A stretch of DNA of 64,000 nt, from positions 922,501 through 986,500 of the forward strand of contig NZ_AP018724.1 of assembly GCF_004001245.1 (NCBI RefSeq), given 5' to 3'. This stretch comes from Sulfurivermis fontis. GTDB lineage: Bacteria; Pseudomonadota; Gammaproteobacteria; Thiohalomonadales; Thiohalomonadaceae. This document shows, piece by piece, positions 36,578-45,878 of this stretch. Numbering within the stretch: position 1 is the first letter of the stretch; each line of letters begins with the position of its first letter. The translations under genes and the position numbers were made by a program. Under the pieces are notes generated by a model that had not been told where the DNA came from, made no database searches, and was given only the letters and a program-made list of their open reading frames with translations.

Positions 36578-37783
36578 ATGGATGTTTTTGTCGCCCGACA
36601 GCCCATCTTCGATCGCCGCCAGCAGGTGGTTGCCTACGAGCTTCTCTATCGTGCACGCGACAGCCGGGTAGCGGAGATCAGCGATCCTGACCTTGCCACC
36701 ACCGAGGTGTTCATCAACACCTTCATGGACATCGGACTCGATCGCGTCACCGGCCAGCGCCGCGCCTACATCAATCTGACGCGACCCTTTCTGTTGGGGC
36801 AGTACCCCCTGCCGTTTCACCAGGACAGCGTCACGCTGGAGGTGCTGGAGGATATCGTCCCCGATACCGAGTTGATCGAGGCGCTGCGCGGATTGTCGCA
36901 ACAGGGGTTTGAGATCGCTCTGGACGATTTCACCTTTCGCCCGGAATTGGTCCCTCTGCTGCGGATTGCCGATGTGGTGAAGCTGGATATCCGCCAGCTG
37001 GATGCCGAAGCCCTGCAGCAACATGTGGCACTGCTGCGTCGCTTCGGGGTACGCCTTCTGGCGGAGAAGGTGGAGACCCGCGCGGAGTTCGCCCGTTGCC
37101 TGGAGCTAGGTTTCGATCTGTTTCAGGGTTATTTCTTTTGCGCACCGGCCGTGCTGCGCGGCAAGCAGGCCGTGCCTTCACGCCTTGCCACCCTGCGGCT
37201 GCTGCACAAGCTCAATGTCCCGGAATTCCGCTTCGACGAGCTGGCGCAGACCATATCCACCGATGCGACACTGGCCTACAAGCTGCTGCGCTACATCAAT
37301 TCGGCCTATTTCGGCCTGCGCCGCAAGGTGGAGTCCATCCGCCATGCCCTGGTCCTGCTGGGGCAGAAAAACATTCGCATCTGGCTCAACCTCATTGCCC
37401 TGTCACATTTACAAGACAAGAGTCACGAGCTGATGGTCACCACCTTGGCGCGTGCCCGGATGTGTGAACTCATCGCCATTTCTCGCGGCCAGGAGCAGGA
37501 CAAGGACAAGTATTTTCTCGTCGGCCTGTTTTCTGCCCTTGATGCCTTTGTGGATATGCCAATGGCGGAGATTATCGAGTCGATTTCTCTTGCCGACGAC
37601 ATTGTGGAGGGAATCACCCGTCGCAGCGGCCCTTTGGGCACCGTGCTGGAGATGGTGCTGCACACCGAACGCGGCGAGTGGGCCAGCATGAACCCGCTCG
37701 GCCTCAGCGCTGCCCAGATCAACAGCGCCTATCTGCAGTCCATTGCCTGGGCGGGGGAGATGATGCAGTTGCTGGGGGACTGA
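36578..37783 (+). CDS. Degenerate EAL - HDOD signalling protein
   Basis: A 401-residue protein of the YuxH/CdgJ type. The N-terminal EAL-like domain (1-205) keeps RQPIFDRRQQVVAYELLYRA but has lost catalytic residues (DDFTFR in place of DDFGTG), so it should not hydrolyse c-di-GMP. The C-terminal HDOD domain (about 200-390) is clear, with the helix YKLLRYINSAYFGLRRKVES. Proteins of this type affect motility in Vibrio. Placement next to the flagellar regulon suggests a similar role. Confidence 0.9.
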   Translation: MDVFVARQPIFDRRQQVVAYELLYRARDSRVAEISDPDLATTEVFINTFMDIGLDRVTGQRRAYINLTRPFLLGQYPLPFHQDSVTLEVLEDIVPDTELIEALRGLSQQGFEIALDDFTFRPELVPLLRIADVVKLDIRQLDAEALQQHVALLRRFGVRLLAEKVETRAEFARCLELGFDLFQGYFFCAPAVLRGKQAVPSRLATLRLLHKLNVPEFRFDELAQTISTDATLAYKLLRYINSAYFGLRRKVESIRHALVLLGQKNIRIWLNLIALSHLQDKSHELMVTTLARARMCELIAISRGQEQDKDKYFLVGLFSALDAFVDMPMAEIIESISLADDIVEGITRRSGPLGTVLEMVLHTERGEWASMNPLGLSAAQINSAYLQSIAWAGEMMQLLGD

Positions 37784-38146
37784 AACAGAAAAGTTTGCGC
37801 AGTCACTCTCGGGGAACACCGCTGATGAATACGATAAGGTCACGGGAGCGTCGGGTGGTGGGCTGTCGCCGGTCTGTTGCTGGTGATATTCCGGTCCGGC
37901 TGGCAAGCGGCGTAGACTGTCGAACCGTGCCATGCGGCGAATGCGAGAAGGCGCTGGCCGAGGGCGGTAGCGCCGATGTGTTGGTGGCGGACCGTGCCGT
38001 GAGCGGGGGCTGGATTCGCGGACGTCCGCAGTAAGACCGCCATCGTCCCGTATGGCGCGGGCGGAGTTCCAGTTACCGCTGCCAATGGCGCTCTGTTGGC
38101 AATGCGTTAGACCACTGCTGTGTGAATTCCAAGGAAGCAATGTTTT
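37784..38146. other. Gap without a supported gene
   Basis: About 360 bp. One frame from the ATG at 37824 runs to 38034, with Cys-rich VDCRTVPCGECEKALAEG, but lacks a good ribosome site and matches no family I recognise. It could be a gene remnant at the edge of the stress-tolerance segment that follows. Confidence 0.35.
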
Positions 38147-38625
38147 ATGAAACCAGAACGTCTCAACCCATTCCGACTTTTTCGTGACCAGTGGGCCGTC
38201 ATGAGCTTCTATGAACGCTTCGAGCAGGTCGTGGCGCTGGTACTGTCGGCGGTAATCGCGGTGATCATCATCGTTTCGCTGATACAGCTGATTTCCATTG
38301 TCTTTAACCTGCTCATCATCGATGCATTCAATCCGCTCGATCACAAGGTATTCCAGAATGTGTTCGGCATGGTCATGACGCTGTTGATTGCGATGGAGTT
38401 CAAGCACTCGATCGTGCGCGTGGCATTAGCATCATCCAGGTCAAAACGGTGATCTTGATCGCACTGATCGCGTTGGCACGCAAGTTCGTGATCCTCGACC
38501 CCGATGTCAGTCCGGGCAAAGTCGCCGCCCTGGCCGGTGCGACCCTGGCTTTGGGAACAACCTACTGGCTGCTGCGCGAGCGCGATGACAGAGTAGCCGA
38601 GGAAGCCCAGCGTGAACGGTCGTGA
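38147..38625 (+). pseudogene. psiE: PsiE-like membrane protein with frameshift
   Basis: The first frame (38147-38452) encodes a PsiE-family N-terminus with membrane segments (VVALVLSAVIAVIIIVSLIQ, then VFGMVMTLLIAMEFKHSIV). It ends early in junk after RVAL. A different frame, entered about 38425, continues with SIIQVKTVILIALIALARKF, the usual C-terminal half of the family, and stops at 38625. A single lost base near 38420-38430 explains this. It may be a pseudogene or a sequencing error. It overlaps the M48 gene start by 14 bp, as expected for an intact operon. Confidence 0.85.
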
Positions 38626-39574
38626 CGCGGGGATTTTGCCCGCGGCCTGGTCGCGGCATCGCTGGCTCAACCGCCTGCAAACAGCGCTGCTCGTGGTGAC
38701 CCTGCTCGGTATCGCCGCCCTGGCCGGCAGCCTGCTTTTTGGCGACATGGGCCTGTGGTTGGCATTGGGGGCAGGTGGTCTCGCTCTCCTCGTCGAGCCT
38801 GCCGCGGCGTCGAGTCTGACCCTGCGGTTGTATGGCGCGCGCGCCTTGCATCCGAGCGAAGCGCCCGATCTCTGGACCCTGGTACGCGAGCTGGCGGCAC
38901 GGGCCGGTTTGCCCGCCGTACCGGTGCCGCACTACGCGCCCAGCGCCATCGTCAATGCCTTCGCGACCGGTTCGGAACATCGCTCCGCCATTGTGCTCAC
39001 CGATGGATTGCTGCGCAGCCTCACGCCGCGCGAACTCACCGGTGTCGTCGCCCATGAGGTGGCCCACATCGCCAACAAAGATCTGCGCGTGATGGGGCTG
39101 GCGGACTCCATCAGCCGACTCACGCATCTCATGGCGCTGCTCGCGCAAATAGCGATCCTGTTCAGTTTTCCGGCATTGCTGGCGGGCGTCGTCGATGTCA
39201 ATTGGCCCGCTTTGCTGTTGCTGGCGGTCGCGCCGCATTTGGCGCTGCTGGCTCAGCTCGGTTTGTCGCGGGTGCGCGAGTTCGACGCCGACCGGCTGGC
39301 GGCCGAGCTGACCGGCGATCCGTATGGGTTGGCTCTTGCGTTGGCGAAAATCGAGCGGGTCAGCCGCTCCTGGCGCGCCTGGCTGCTGCCGGGATGGGGC
39401 AATCCCGAACCCTCTTGGTTGCGTACACACCCTGCAACGGCTGCGCGTATCGAACGGCTGCGGGATCTAGCGGCGCAGCTTGTTCCGATGTCACTTCATT
39501 CACCTCACTTCCTGCCAGATCCCACTATCGCGCCACGCCCGCCGCGTTGGCGCCCCGGCGGACTCTGGCGCTGA
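38612..39574 (+). CDS. M48-family (HtpX-like) membrane protease
   Basis: A 320-residue zinc metalloprotease. The HExxH motif is in VVAHEVAHIANKDL (about residue 147). The third zinc ligand is probably the Glu in RVREFDADRLAAELTGDPYG. Two hydrophobic segments near the N-terminus and two around 185-225 fit HtpX topology. It starts at a GTG at 38612 overlapping the end of psiE. It sits between psiE and a DegP-like gene, as in transmissible stress-tolerance islands. Confidence 0.88.
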   Translation: MNGRDAGILPAAWSRHRWLNRLQTALLVVTLLGIAALAGSLLFGDMGLWLALGAGGLALLVEPAAASSLTLRLYGARALHPSEAPDLWTLVRELAARAGLPAVPVPHYAPSAIVNAFATGSEHRSAIVLTDGLLRSLTPRELTGVVAHEVAHIANKDLRVMGLADSISRLTHLMALLAQIAILFSFPALLAGVVDVNWPALLLLAVAPHLALLAQLGLSRVREFDADRLAAELTGDPYGLALALAKIERVSRSWRAWLLPGWGNPEPSWLRTHPATAARIERLRDLAAQLVPMSLHSPHFLPDPTIAPRPPRWRPGGLWR

Positions 39575-39593
39575 TTCCCAACAGGAGACCTTC

Positions 39594-40745
39594 ATGTCCT
39601 ACATCGATCCTTACGGCCAACCGGCGCCAGACTATTTCATTCGCCGTTGGTTGGTCATCACTGCCTGTGTCGCGGTGCTTATGCTGTTGTGGCAGTTTCT
39701 GCCCGCCATCGAGGCGTGGTTTGCGCCTGACACGGCGGCCGAGCGCACCATCACGCCGCGAGGCGATTTGGCACAGGATGAAAAAGCCACCATCGAATTG
39801 TTTGAAAAATCGCGCGATTCGGTGGTGTACATCAGTACGGCGCAACTGGTGCGTGATGTCTGGTCACGCAATGTTTTTTCCGTGCCGCGCGGAACGGGGT
39901 CCGGCTTCATTTGGGACGAAGCGGGTCATGTCGTGACCAATTTCCATGTCATCCAGGACGCGTCGGCTGCCACGGTGAAACTGGCCGACGGACGCGACTA
40001 TCAGGCCGCGCTCGTCGGTGCCAGTCCGGCGCATGACATTGCGGTGCTCAAGATCGGCGTCGGCTTCAAACGCCCGCCGGCGGTGCCGGTGGGCACCAGT
40101 GCCGATCTCAAGGTGGGGCAGAAGGTATTCGCTATCGGCAATCCCTTCGGGCTCGACTGGACGCTGACCACCGGTATCGTGTCGGCATTGGACCGCAGCC
40201 TGGCGGGCGAAGCGGGTGGTCCGGCCATCGATCATCTGATCCAGACCGATGCCGCCATCAATCCGGGCAACTCCGGCGGACCTCTGCTCGATTCCGCCGG
40301 CAGGCTGATCGGTATCAACACCGCCATTTACAGTCCGTCCGGTGCATCGGCAGGCATAGGCTTCGCAGTACCGGTCGACACCGTCATGCGCGTGGTGCCA
40401 GAGCTCATCAAGAACGGTAAGTACATTCGCCCGGCGCTGGGCATCGAAGTGGACGAACAGCTCAACGCACGCCTGCAGGCCATGACCGGCAGACGCGGCG
40501 TGTTCGTGCTGCGGGTCGCTCCAGGTTCGGCGGCAGAAAAGGCGGGGCTTGTGGGGGTCGAGGTGGGGCGTCAGGGCATAGTGCCCGGCGATTGCATCGT
40601 CGACATCGATGGCGCGCCCGTAGACGACGTGGCAACGTTATTGGCCCGGCTCGATGACAAGCAGGTGGGTGATGTGGTGGTGCTGTTGGTGGCGCGGGAC
40701 GGTGAATCGCGTGAAGTGCGTGTGGAATTGCAGCCGGGCGTTTGA
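39594..40745 (+). CDS. S1C serine protease (DegP/HtrA-like) with PDZ domain
   Basis: A membrane-anchored trypsin-like protease of 383 residues. One N-terminal membrane segment (WLVITACVAVLMLLWQF) is followed by the catalytic triad: His in VTNFHVIQD (about 117), Asp in AHDIAVLKIG (about 146) and Ser in NPGNSGGPLLD (about 225). A PDZ domain follows (RRGVFVLRVAPGSAAEKAGL). The form differs from classical periplasmic DegP and resembles the version carried by the heat-resistance locus. The ATG at 39594 follows AGGAGACC. Confidence 0.92.
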   Translation: MSYIDPYGQPAPDYFIRRWLVITACVAVLMLLWQFLPAIEAWFAPDTAAERTITPRGDLAQDEKATIELFEKSRDSVVYISTAQLVRDVWSRNVFSVPRGTGSGFIWDEAGHVVTNFHVIQDASAATVKLADGRDYQAALVGASPAHDIAVLKIGVGFKRPPAVPVGTSADLKVGQKVFAIGNPFGLDWTLTTGIVSALDRSLAGEAGGPAIDHLIQTDAAINPGNSGGPLLDSAGRLIGINTAIYSPSGASAGIGFAVPVDTVMRVVPELIKNGKYIRPALGIEVDEQLNARLQAMTGRRGVFVLRVAPGSAAEKAGLVGVEVGRQGIVPGDCIVDIDGAPVDDVATLLARLDDKQVGDVVVLLVARDGESREVRVELQPGV

Positions 40746-40892
40746 GCAGAAACATCCCGAGGCCATTGAACCAGAAGCAACTGACCTCTGCTGGTGCCTC
40801 GGCGAGGCCCCCCGGCGACGGCGAGGGCAGCGGGCGCGAAGCTTGTCCGCTTCGACGCCCGCTGCCGCTTCATGGCGGGATGGCTCAGGCGC
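40746..40892. other. Convergent intergenic segment
   Basis: The region lies between the DegP-like gene and the DUF4340 gene. It contains a hairpin built from GGCAGCGGGCG-type sequence (about 40827-40874; AGCGGGCG and CGCCCGCT) that could serve as a bidirectional terminator. No gene is seen. Confidence 0.4.
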
Positions 40893-41891
40893 TCAGGGCT
40901 TGGCCGGCGCGGCGGCTGCCGCGTCAGTCTTGGCGGGGGCGTCCTGCACAAGGGCGTCGCGCTTGGCGGCATCGAGCAGTGCCTTGGCGTTCCAGCTGTC
41001 CAGCCGGAAATATTCCGGGCGCGTGGACGCCTTGAGCGTGTATTCCTCCTTGTCCGGGGCCTTGCTCAGGCGGTATTCCAACACCTCGCCGGTCTTGCGC
41101 GAGAGTTTCAACGACAGCGCCGGCGCCGCCAGACCGAAGTCGGGCTGCGCCTCACGGCCGAGGACGTGGGCGAAGCGCAGTCCGGCGAGCTGATCGAGCA
41201 GTTTGTCCACCGCTTCAGCGTTCAGCCGCTTGCCGGCGTCCATCGGCTCGGCGCTCCAGCCCGGCGTTGCAGCGCCCTCGCCACCGTCGCTGTGGGCGGC
41301 GGACTGTCGGCGCAGCGTCAGTCCGGCCAGCTCGATGGTGGTGACGTCGTCTTGCGAGACGGCCAGGAGTTTCTTGTCTTCCCAGTCGGCCGCCTTGACC
41401 GGCAGGTCGTAGGTGGCCAGCGCCACCGTGTGGATGGCGTCCTGCCCATCGACGCGCGCATGCACCAGGCGCATGGATGGCGAGGTGCCGATATAGAGCG
41501 TGGCGAGGGCCTTGTCGCCTTGCGCCAGGGTGACGCGCCGCTCGAAGGCGTCGCCGCTCACCTTGAAGCGCGCCTGCGCCGAGGCCGAGGTGGCGACCGG
41601 GGTCGTGGTTCTCAGCCCGGCCAGGCGCTCGATGAGCTGCTCGACGCGATCGCCGTCGGCCGGGAAATCGCCCGCCTCGGTCAGACGCCAGGCGCCGTCC
41701 TTCTTTGCCAGCACTACCCTGGCCTGGTCCGGACCCTCGAGGGTGATGCGATCGATTTTTTCCTTGGCTATCGCGAGCAACGGCCCCGATTCGGCCGGCG
41801 CCGATACGCCCCGGTCCGCCAGGTTCAGGCCGAGGGCGAGCAGCAGTTGCGCACCCAGCAGCACGGCAAGCAGTTTGAGTGTCTTCTGCAT
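40893..41891 (-). CDS. DUF4340 domain protein
   Basis: A 332-residue protein with a single N-terminal membrane anchor (LLAVLLGAQLLLALGLNLAD) and a periplasmic DUF4340 domain (about 30-300). DUF4340 genes usually accompany GldG-type ABC transporters, as here: the permease-GldG gene ends 3 bp away on the same strand. The tail is Ala/Lys/Pro-rich. Its biochemical role is unknown. Confidence 0.85.
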   Translation of the reverse strand: MQKTLKLLAVLLGAQLLLALGLNLADRGVSAPAESGPLLAIAKEKIDRITLEGPDQARVVLAKKDGAWRLTEAGDFPADGDRVEQLIERLAGLRTTTPVATSASAQARFKVSGDAFERRVTLAQGDKALATLYIGTSPSMRLVHARVDGQDAIHTVALATYDLPVKAADWEDKKLLAVSQDDVTTIELAGLTLRRQSAAHSDGGEGAATPGWSAEPMDAGKRLNAEAVDKLLDQLAGLRFAHVLGREAQPDFGLAAPALSLKLSRKTGEVLEYRLSKAPDKEEYTLKASTRPEYFRLDSWNAKALLDAAKRDALVQDAPAKTDAAAAAPAKP

Positions 41892-41894
41892 GGA

Positions 41895-44771
41895 TCACAC
41901 CTCCGCGAGAATATGCTCGTAGCGACGACGGTCCGCCGCCATCGCCCGGCGGCGCCAGCCCCAAACGGCGACGAGCCCGAGCAGCGCCAGACCGTAGTTG
42001 ACGTATTCCCACAGCCGTTGCTCGCCTTCACGCAGCGGATTGAGCGTGCGGGCGAGCTGCGTGCGCCCACGGAGCGCCAGCAGGCTGCGGTCCTCCAGCG
42101 ACCAGTCGATGGCGTTCTGCAGGAAGGCCAGCGGTTTGGTGTAGAGGGTGTTGAGGCCCTGGGAGGCCAGGTCCAGCGCGGCGTCCGAGGCGAAGCTGTT
42201 GCTTGCCACCAGAATCAGGCGCGCCGACTCGGGTGAGCGTTCGATGATGCCGGTGATGCGCGGCTCCGGCTTGTCGGTCTGCTCCGTTTCCGTGCCGGAA
42301 TCCCCGGCCTTGTCCCTGACGGCTTCTGCGGCCTTGGCCAGCGGCGACTCCTTGCCCTGATAGAAGGAGTCGAAGCGCCCCTCGACGGCCACCGCGAGCA
42401 GGCGCGGTTTGCGCTCGCCGCCGGCGGCGAAGCCGGTGTCCGGGTGGGCCCGGTAGTCGGGGATCAGGTCGAGGCTGCTTGACACCCAGCTCTGCGGCGA
42501 ACTCCTGAGCAGCTCGGACACCGTGCGGCCTTTGTTCTTTTCCGCCTCCACGGTGATCGGCGAGGCCCAGTTGAGTGTGAGCTGGCCGAGGGAGGCGGTG
42601 ATCGGGTTGTCGCGGTTGAGTCCGTCGCCGCGCAAATCCGGGAAGTGGGGATAGGGCAGCATGCGGTATTCGCGGAACGTCAGCCCGCCCACGAAACGTT
42701 CCACCGGCACCGGCAGCGCCGTGTTGCGCGGATCGAGCACCAGCGTCTCCTCGATGGCGAGGCCGTGATGGGCCAGCCACTCCTCGAGCCCGGAGGACTG
42801 CTTGCCGGCGGTGAGGGTGTTGCTCACCTGCACATCGAAGGGCGAGGTGGCGAGCACCACGCTGCCGCCCTGCATCAGGAACTGGTCGATGGCAAAGCGC
42901 TGCGTGTCGGACAGCTCGCGCGGCGCGAGCACCAGCAGCAGGTCGGCCTCTGCCGGTACCTGGCCGCCCTTGAGGTCTGTCTCCTTGATCCGCACGTTTT
43001 CGCCCAGCACTTTTTCAAGTTGACTGAAGCGCTGGCCTCCGGGGCCGAAGGGCTGCGGCTTGACCAGGGCGACGGTGTGTAGCGCCCCCGGCGTGAAGCG
43101 CTGCAGGGCAGCGTCGAGGCTGCGCTTGAGGCCCGCCTTGTCCAGGGTCTCGGGCAGCGGCACCTGCAGCGTTTCGCCGTCGCCCTCCAGCACCATGTAG
43201 AACCAGAAGGGGGTGGGGTCGAGGAGGCTGGCGATCTGCGGCCCGAAGCCGTACTTGCGTTTGAGCTCGTGCGCGAGATTTCCGCCGTCGGCGTCCGGGT
43301 CGGCAAAGCTGACCTGCAGTTTGTCGCCGGCCTGCTTGCCGAGCTCGTCGAGCACGGCCGCAAGCTCCTTGCGCAGTGTGCGCAGTGCCGCGGGCAGCTT
43401 GGTGTCCGGCGAGATGTAACCCTTGAAGGCCAGCGGCCGGGTGAGCCGCTCGAAGGGGTTGCCGCCGGACTGGTAGGCACCAACCGCCTTGCGGATGGCA
43501 CGGGTGATGGCGTACTCGGGGTTCTTCAACACCACGTCCAGATCGCGCTCCCCGCGCGCCTTGACCTCGATGAGATCGCGGAAGCCGAGTTTTTCGAATT
43601 GGTCGCCGTAGGCGACAACCACATCGAAATAGGAACTCACCACGGCCGCCTGGTAGCGGTCGGCGGTCTGGAAGGGCACGGGCTGGATACCATAACGGGA
43701 GGCCGCTTCTTCCTCGGCTTCGCGGTCGCGCGTGGGGTCGATGAACTCCACCCGGGCGTGACTGCCGGCTGCCACGGCATACTCCTCCAGCAGGTCCTTG
43801 ACCTTGGGCACCAGCGGTGCCAGCAGCGGGTGGGTTTTGGCGGAGAAGTAGCCGCGGATCAACAGCGGCTCGCGCAGCCCCGCCAGTTGCTGCCTGGTCG
43901 CCTCCGACAAGGAGTACTGCCCCTCGGCGGTGATATCGGCCCGTGCCCAGCCGATGGGGGCCAGCCAGAGATTGGCGGCGACGAAGTTGGCGGCGGCCAG
44001 CCCCGCCACCCAGCCCCACTGGCGGTGGCGGGCGCTTGCCGGATTGCCGGCCCAGCGCTGGCGCTCCAGGGAGAAGAGGTTGAACGTCAGGAATACGCCG
44101 ACGATGGAGACGTAGTAATAGAGGTCGCGCAGGTCCAGCACGCCGCGGGTGATTGACTCGAAGCGCGTGCCCGTGCCCAGCAAGGTCAGCAGGGTGCCGG
44201 TCTGGTGGCCGAACAGGGTGGTCAGGGTGTCGGAACCGACGAGGTAGAACAGGCCGCACACGACTGCGGTGAGGATCAGGGCGACGATGGGGTTGTCGGT
44301 GCGACCGCTCATGGTGAGGCCGATGGCGATATAGGCGGCGGCTAGAAAGAGAGTGGCCACATAGCCGCCGATGACCGGCCCCCAGTCGAGCGGCCCCAGC
44401 ATTGCCACGGTGATCGGCAAGGGCAGGGTGAGCACCAGGGCCAGGGCCACCAGGCCCAGCACCCCCAGGAATTTGCCCAGCACCAGGGCGAGCGGCTCGA
44501 CCGGCGCGGTGAGCAAGCTCTCCAGGGTACCGGCGCGCCGCTCCTCGGACCAGGCGCGCATGGTCAGCGCCGCCACCAGGAAGATCATCAGCAGCGGCAG
44601 CCACTGGAACAGCGGCCGCACGTCGGCGATGTTGCGGGCGAAGAAGGTCTCCACCCAGAAGAAGACGAACAGTGTTGCCGCCAGGAAGGCGCCCAGGAAC
44701 AGATAGGCGGCCGGCGAGGCGAAAAAGGCGCGAAACTCCTTGCGCGCCACCGTCCACAGCATCTCACCCAT
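41895..44771 (-). CDS. ABC permease (GldF-like) fused to GldG-like domain
   Basis: A 958-residue fusion. Residues 1-245 are an ABC-2 type permease with about six membrane segments (AAYLFLGAFLAATLFVFFWV, then the LESLLTAPVEPLALVLGKF loop). Residues 280-930 are the GldG/ABC_transp_aux periplasmic region (ITAEGQYSLSEATRQQLAG, DLLLVLAPRELSDTQRFAI). A final membrane segment (YGLALLGLVAVWGWRRRA) closes it. In Flavobacterium, GldF and GldG are separate. The fused form is common in Proteobacteria that do not glide. It overlaps the ATPase gene by 8 bp. Confidence 0.9.
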   Translation of the reverse strand: MGEMLWTVARKEFRAFFASPAAYLFLGAFLAATLFVFFWVETFFARNIADVRPLFQWLPLLMIFLVAALTMRAWSEERRAGTLESLLTAPVEPLALVLGKFLGVLGLVALALVLTLPLPITVAMLGPLDWGPVIGGYVATLFLAAAYIAIGLTMSGRTDNPIVALILTAVVCGLFYLVGSDTLTTLFGHQTGTLLTLLGTGTRFESITRGVLDLRDLYYYVSIVGVFLTFNLFSLERQRWAGNPASARHRQWGWVAGLAAANFVAANLWLAPIGWARADITAEGQYSLSEATRQQLAGLREPLLIRGYFSAKTHPLLAPLVPKVKDLLEEYAVAAGSHARVEFIDPTRDREAEEEAASRYGIQPVPFQTADRYQAAVVSSYFDVVVAYGDQFEKLGFRDLIEVKARGERDLDVVLKNPEYAITRAIRKAVGAYQSGGNPFERLTRPLAFKGYISPDTKLPAALRTLRKELAAVLDELGKQAGDKLQVSFADPDADGGNLAHELKRKYGFGPQIASLLDPTPFWFYMVLEGDGETLQVPLPETLDKAGLKRSLDAALQRFTPGALHTVALVKPQPFGPGGQRFSQLEKVLGENVRIKETDLKGGQVPAEADLLLVLAPRELSDTQRFAIDQFLMQGGSVVLATSPFDVQVSNTLTAGKQSSGLEEWLAHHGLAIEETLVLDPRNTALPVPVERFVGGLTFREYRMLPYPHFPDLRGDGLNRDNPITASLGQLTLNWASPITVEAEKNKGRTVSELLRSSPQSWVSSSLDLIPDYRAHPDTGFAAGGERKPRLLAVAVEGRFDSFYQGKESPLAKAAEAVRDKAGDSGTETEQTDKPEPRITGIIERSPESARLILVASNSFASDAALDLASQGLNTLYTKPLAFLQNAIDWSLEDRSLLALRGRTQLARTLNPLREGEQRLWEYVNYGLALLGLVAVWGWRRRAMAADRRRYEHILAEV

Positions 44772-45690
44772 GGGCCACCTCCTGGACGGCTGCCTCGTTG
44801 ACTCGTGCGAACACGGTTTCCAGGTCGTGGCGTTCCGGTTGCAGCTCGAACAGATCGAGCCCCGCTGCCTGCACGGCGGCGGCCAGCCGCGGCGCGGCAT
44901 CGGGCGAGATCTCGATGCGATAGTGGCGACGGCCATCGCGGTTCGCCAGGGCACGCACGTCGGTGACGCCATCGACGCGTTTCAGCACGGCCTCGGCCTC
45001 GCCGCCGACCACCACCAGCAGGGCGGGACTCTGCCGCAGCTCCTCGATGCGCGCATCGACCACCAGGCGCCCGGCGCGCAGGATCAGCACCCGCTCGCAG
45101 GTGGCCTGCACCTCCTGCAGAATGTGGGTGGAGACGATCACCGTGGCCGTCTGGGCCAGTTCGCCGATCAGCTCGCGCATGTGGCGGATCTGGGTGGGGT
45201 CCAGACCATTGGTGGGTTCGTCCAGGATCACGATGTCCGGCTCATGCAGGATGGCTTGCGCCACCCCGACGCGCTGGCGGTAGCCGCGCGAAAGGGTCTG
45301 GATGGGCGCCGCGGCCTTCTCTTTGAGCGCCGTGCGGCGGATCGCCTGCACCACCGCCGCCTTGCGCTTGCCTTGCGGCACGCCGTGCAGCGCGGCCTGG
45401 TAGTCCAGATAGTCGATGACCGTCATCTCCGGCCACACCGGGCAGTTCTCCGGCAGATAGCCGATGCGTGCCTGGATGGCGGCGGTGTCGCGGCCGATCT
45501 GGAAGTCGTCGATGTGGATGGTGCCGGCCGTGGGCTCCAGGAAGCCGGTCATCATTTTCATGATGGTGGTCTTGCCGGCGCCGTTGTGACCCAGCAGTCC
45601 CACCACCTCGCCGCGGTCGATCGTGAAACTCACGTCGTCCACCGCGGTGAAATCGCCATAGCGGCGTGTCAGGTTCGCTACTCGAATCAT
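44764..45690 (-). CDS. ABC transporter ATP-binding protein (GldA-like)
   Basis: A 308-residue ATPase. Walker A is GHNGAGKTT, the signature is LSRGYRQRV, and Walker B is IVILDEPTNGLDP. The C-terminal 80 residues are an extra domain seen in GldA/CcmA-type ATPases. It is the first gene of the operon with the permease-GldG and DUF4340 genes. MITE copy 3 lies 31 bp upstream of its ATG, so the message leader would include the repeat. Confidence 0.92.
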   Translation of the reverse strand: MIRVANLTRRYGDFTAVDDVSFTIDRGEVVGLLGHNGAGKTTIMKMMTGFLEPTAGTIHIDDFQIGRDTAAIQARIGYLPENCPVWPEMTVIDYLDYQAALHGVPQGKRKAAVVQAIRRTALKEKAAAPIQTLSRGYRQRVGVAQAILHEPDIVILDEPTNGLDPTQIRHMRELIGELAQTATVIVSTHILQEVQATCERVLILRAGRLVVDARIEELRQSPALLVVVGGEAEAVLKRVDGVTDVRALANRDGRRHYRIEISPDAAPRLAAAVQAAGLDLFELQPERHDLETVFARVNEAAVQEVAHG

Positions 45691-45721
45691 CTCCTTGTCC
45701 CTCGTGGTGACACCCGGTTAA

Positions 45722-45874
45722 GGAAGGTCTGAATAAGTCCATCCTGGACTTCTCAGACCACGCCAAGCGAAAAGTGTGATTTTCGCTCGGCTTCATTTTT
45801 CAACGACTTATCGTCGTTGAAAAATGGCGGCACATCCCTGTGCCGCGGAAGCTCTGAACTTATTCAGAGCTTCC
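45722..45874 (-). mobile_element. MITE copy 3 (153 bp)
   Basis: Same ends as copies 1 and 2, flanked by TTAA at 45718-45721 and 45875-45878. The flanking sequence joins to CCGGTTAACCGG, a clean empty site. It lacks the approximately 50-bp internal segment with two of the hairpins present in copies 1 and 2. It lies in the leader region of the ABC operon on the minus strand. Confidence 0.92.
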
Positions 45875-45878
45875 TTAA

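Noticed and set aside
37824-38034. Short Cys-containing frame before psiE
   Set aside because: There is no ribosome site or recognised family. It is noted only as part of the gap.
40794-42236. 480-codon plus-strand frame opposite the DUF4340 and GldG genes
   Set aside because: It is the complement of two well-supported minus-strand genes and matches no family.
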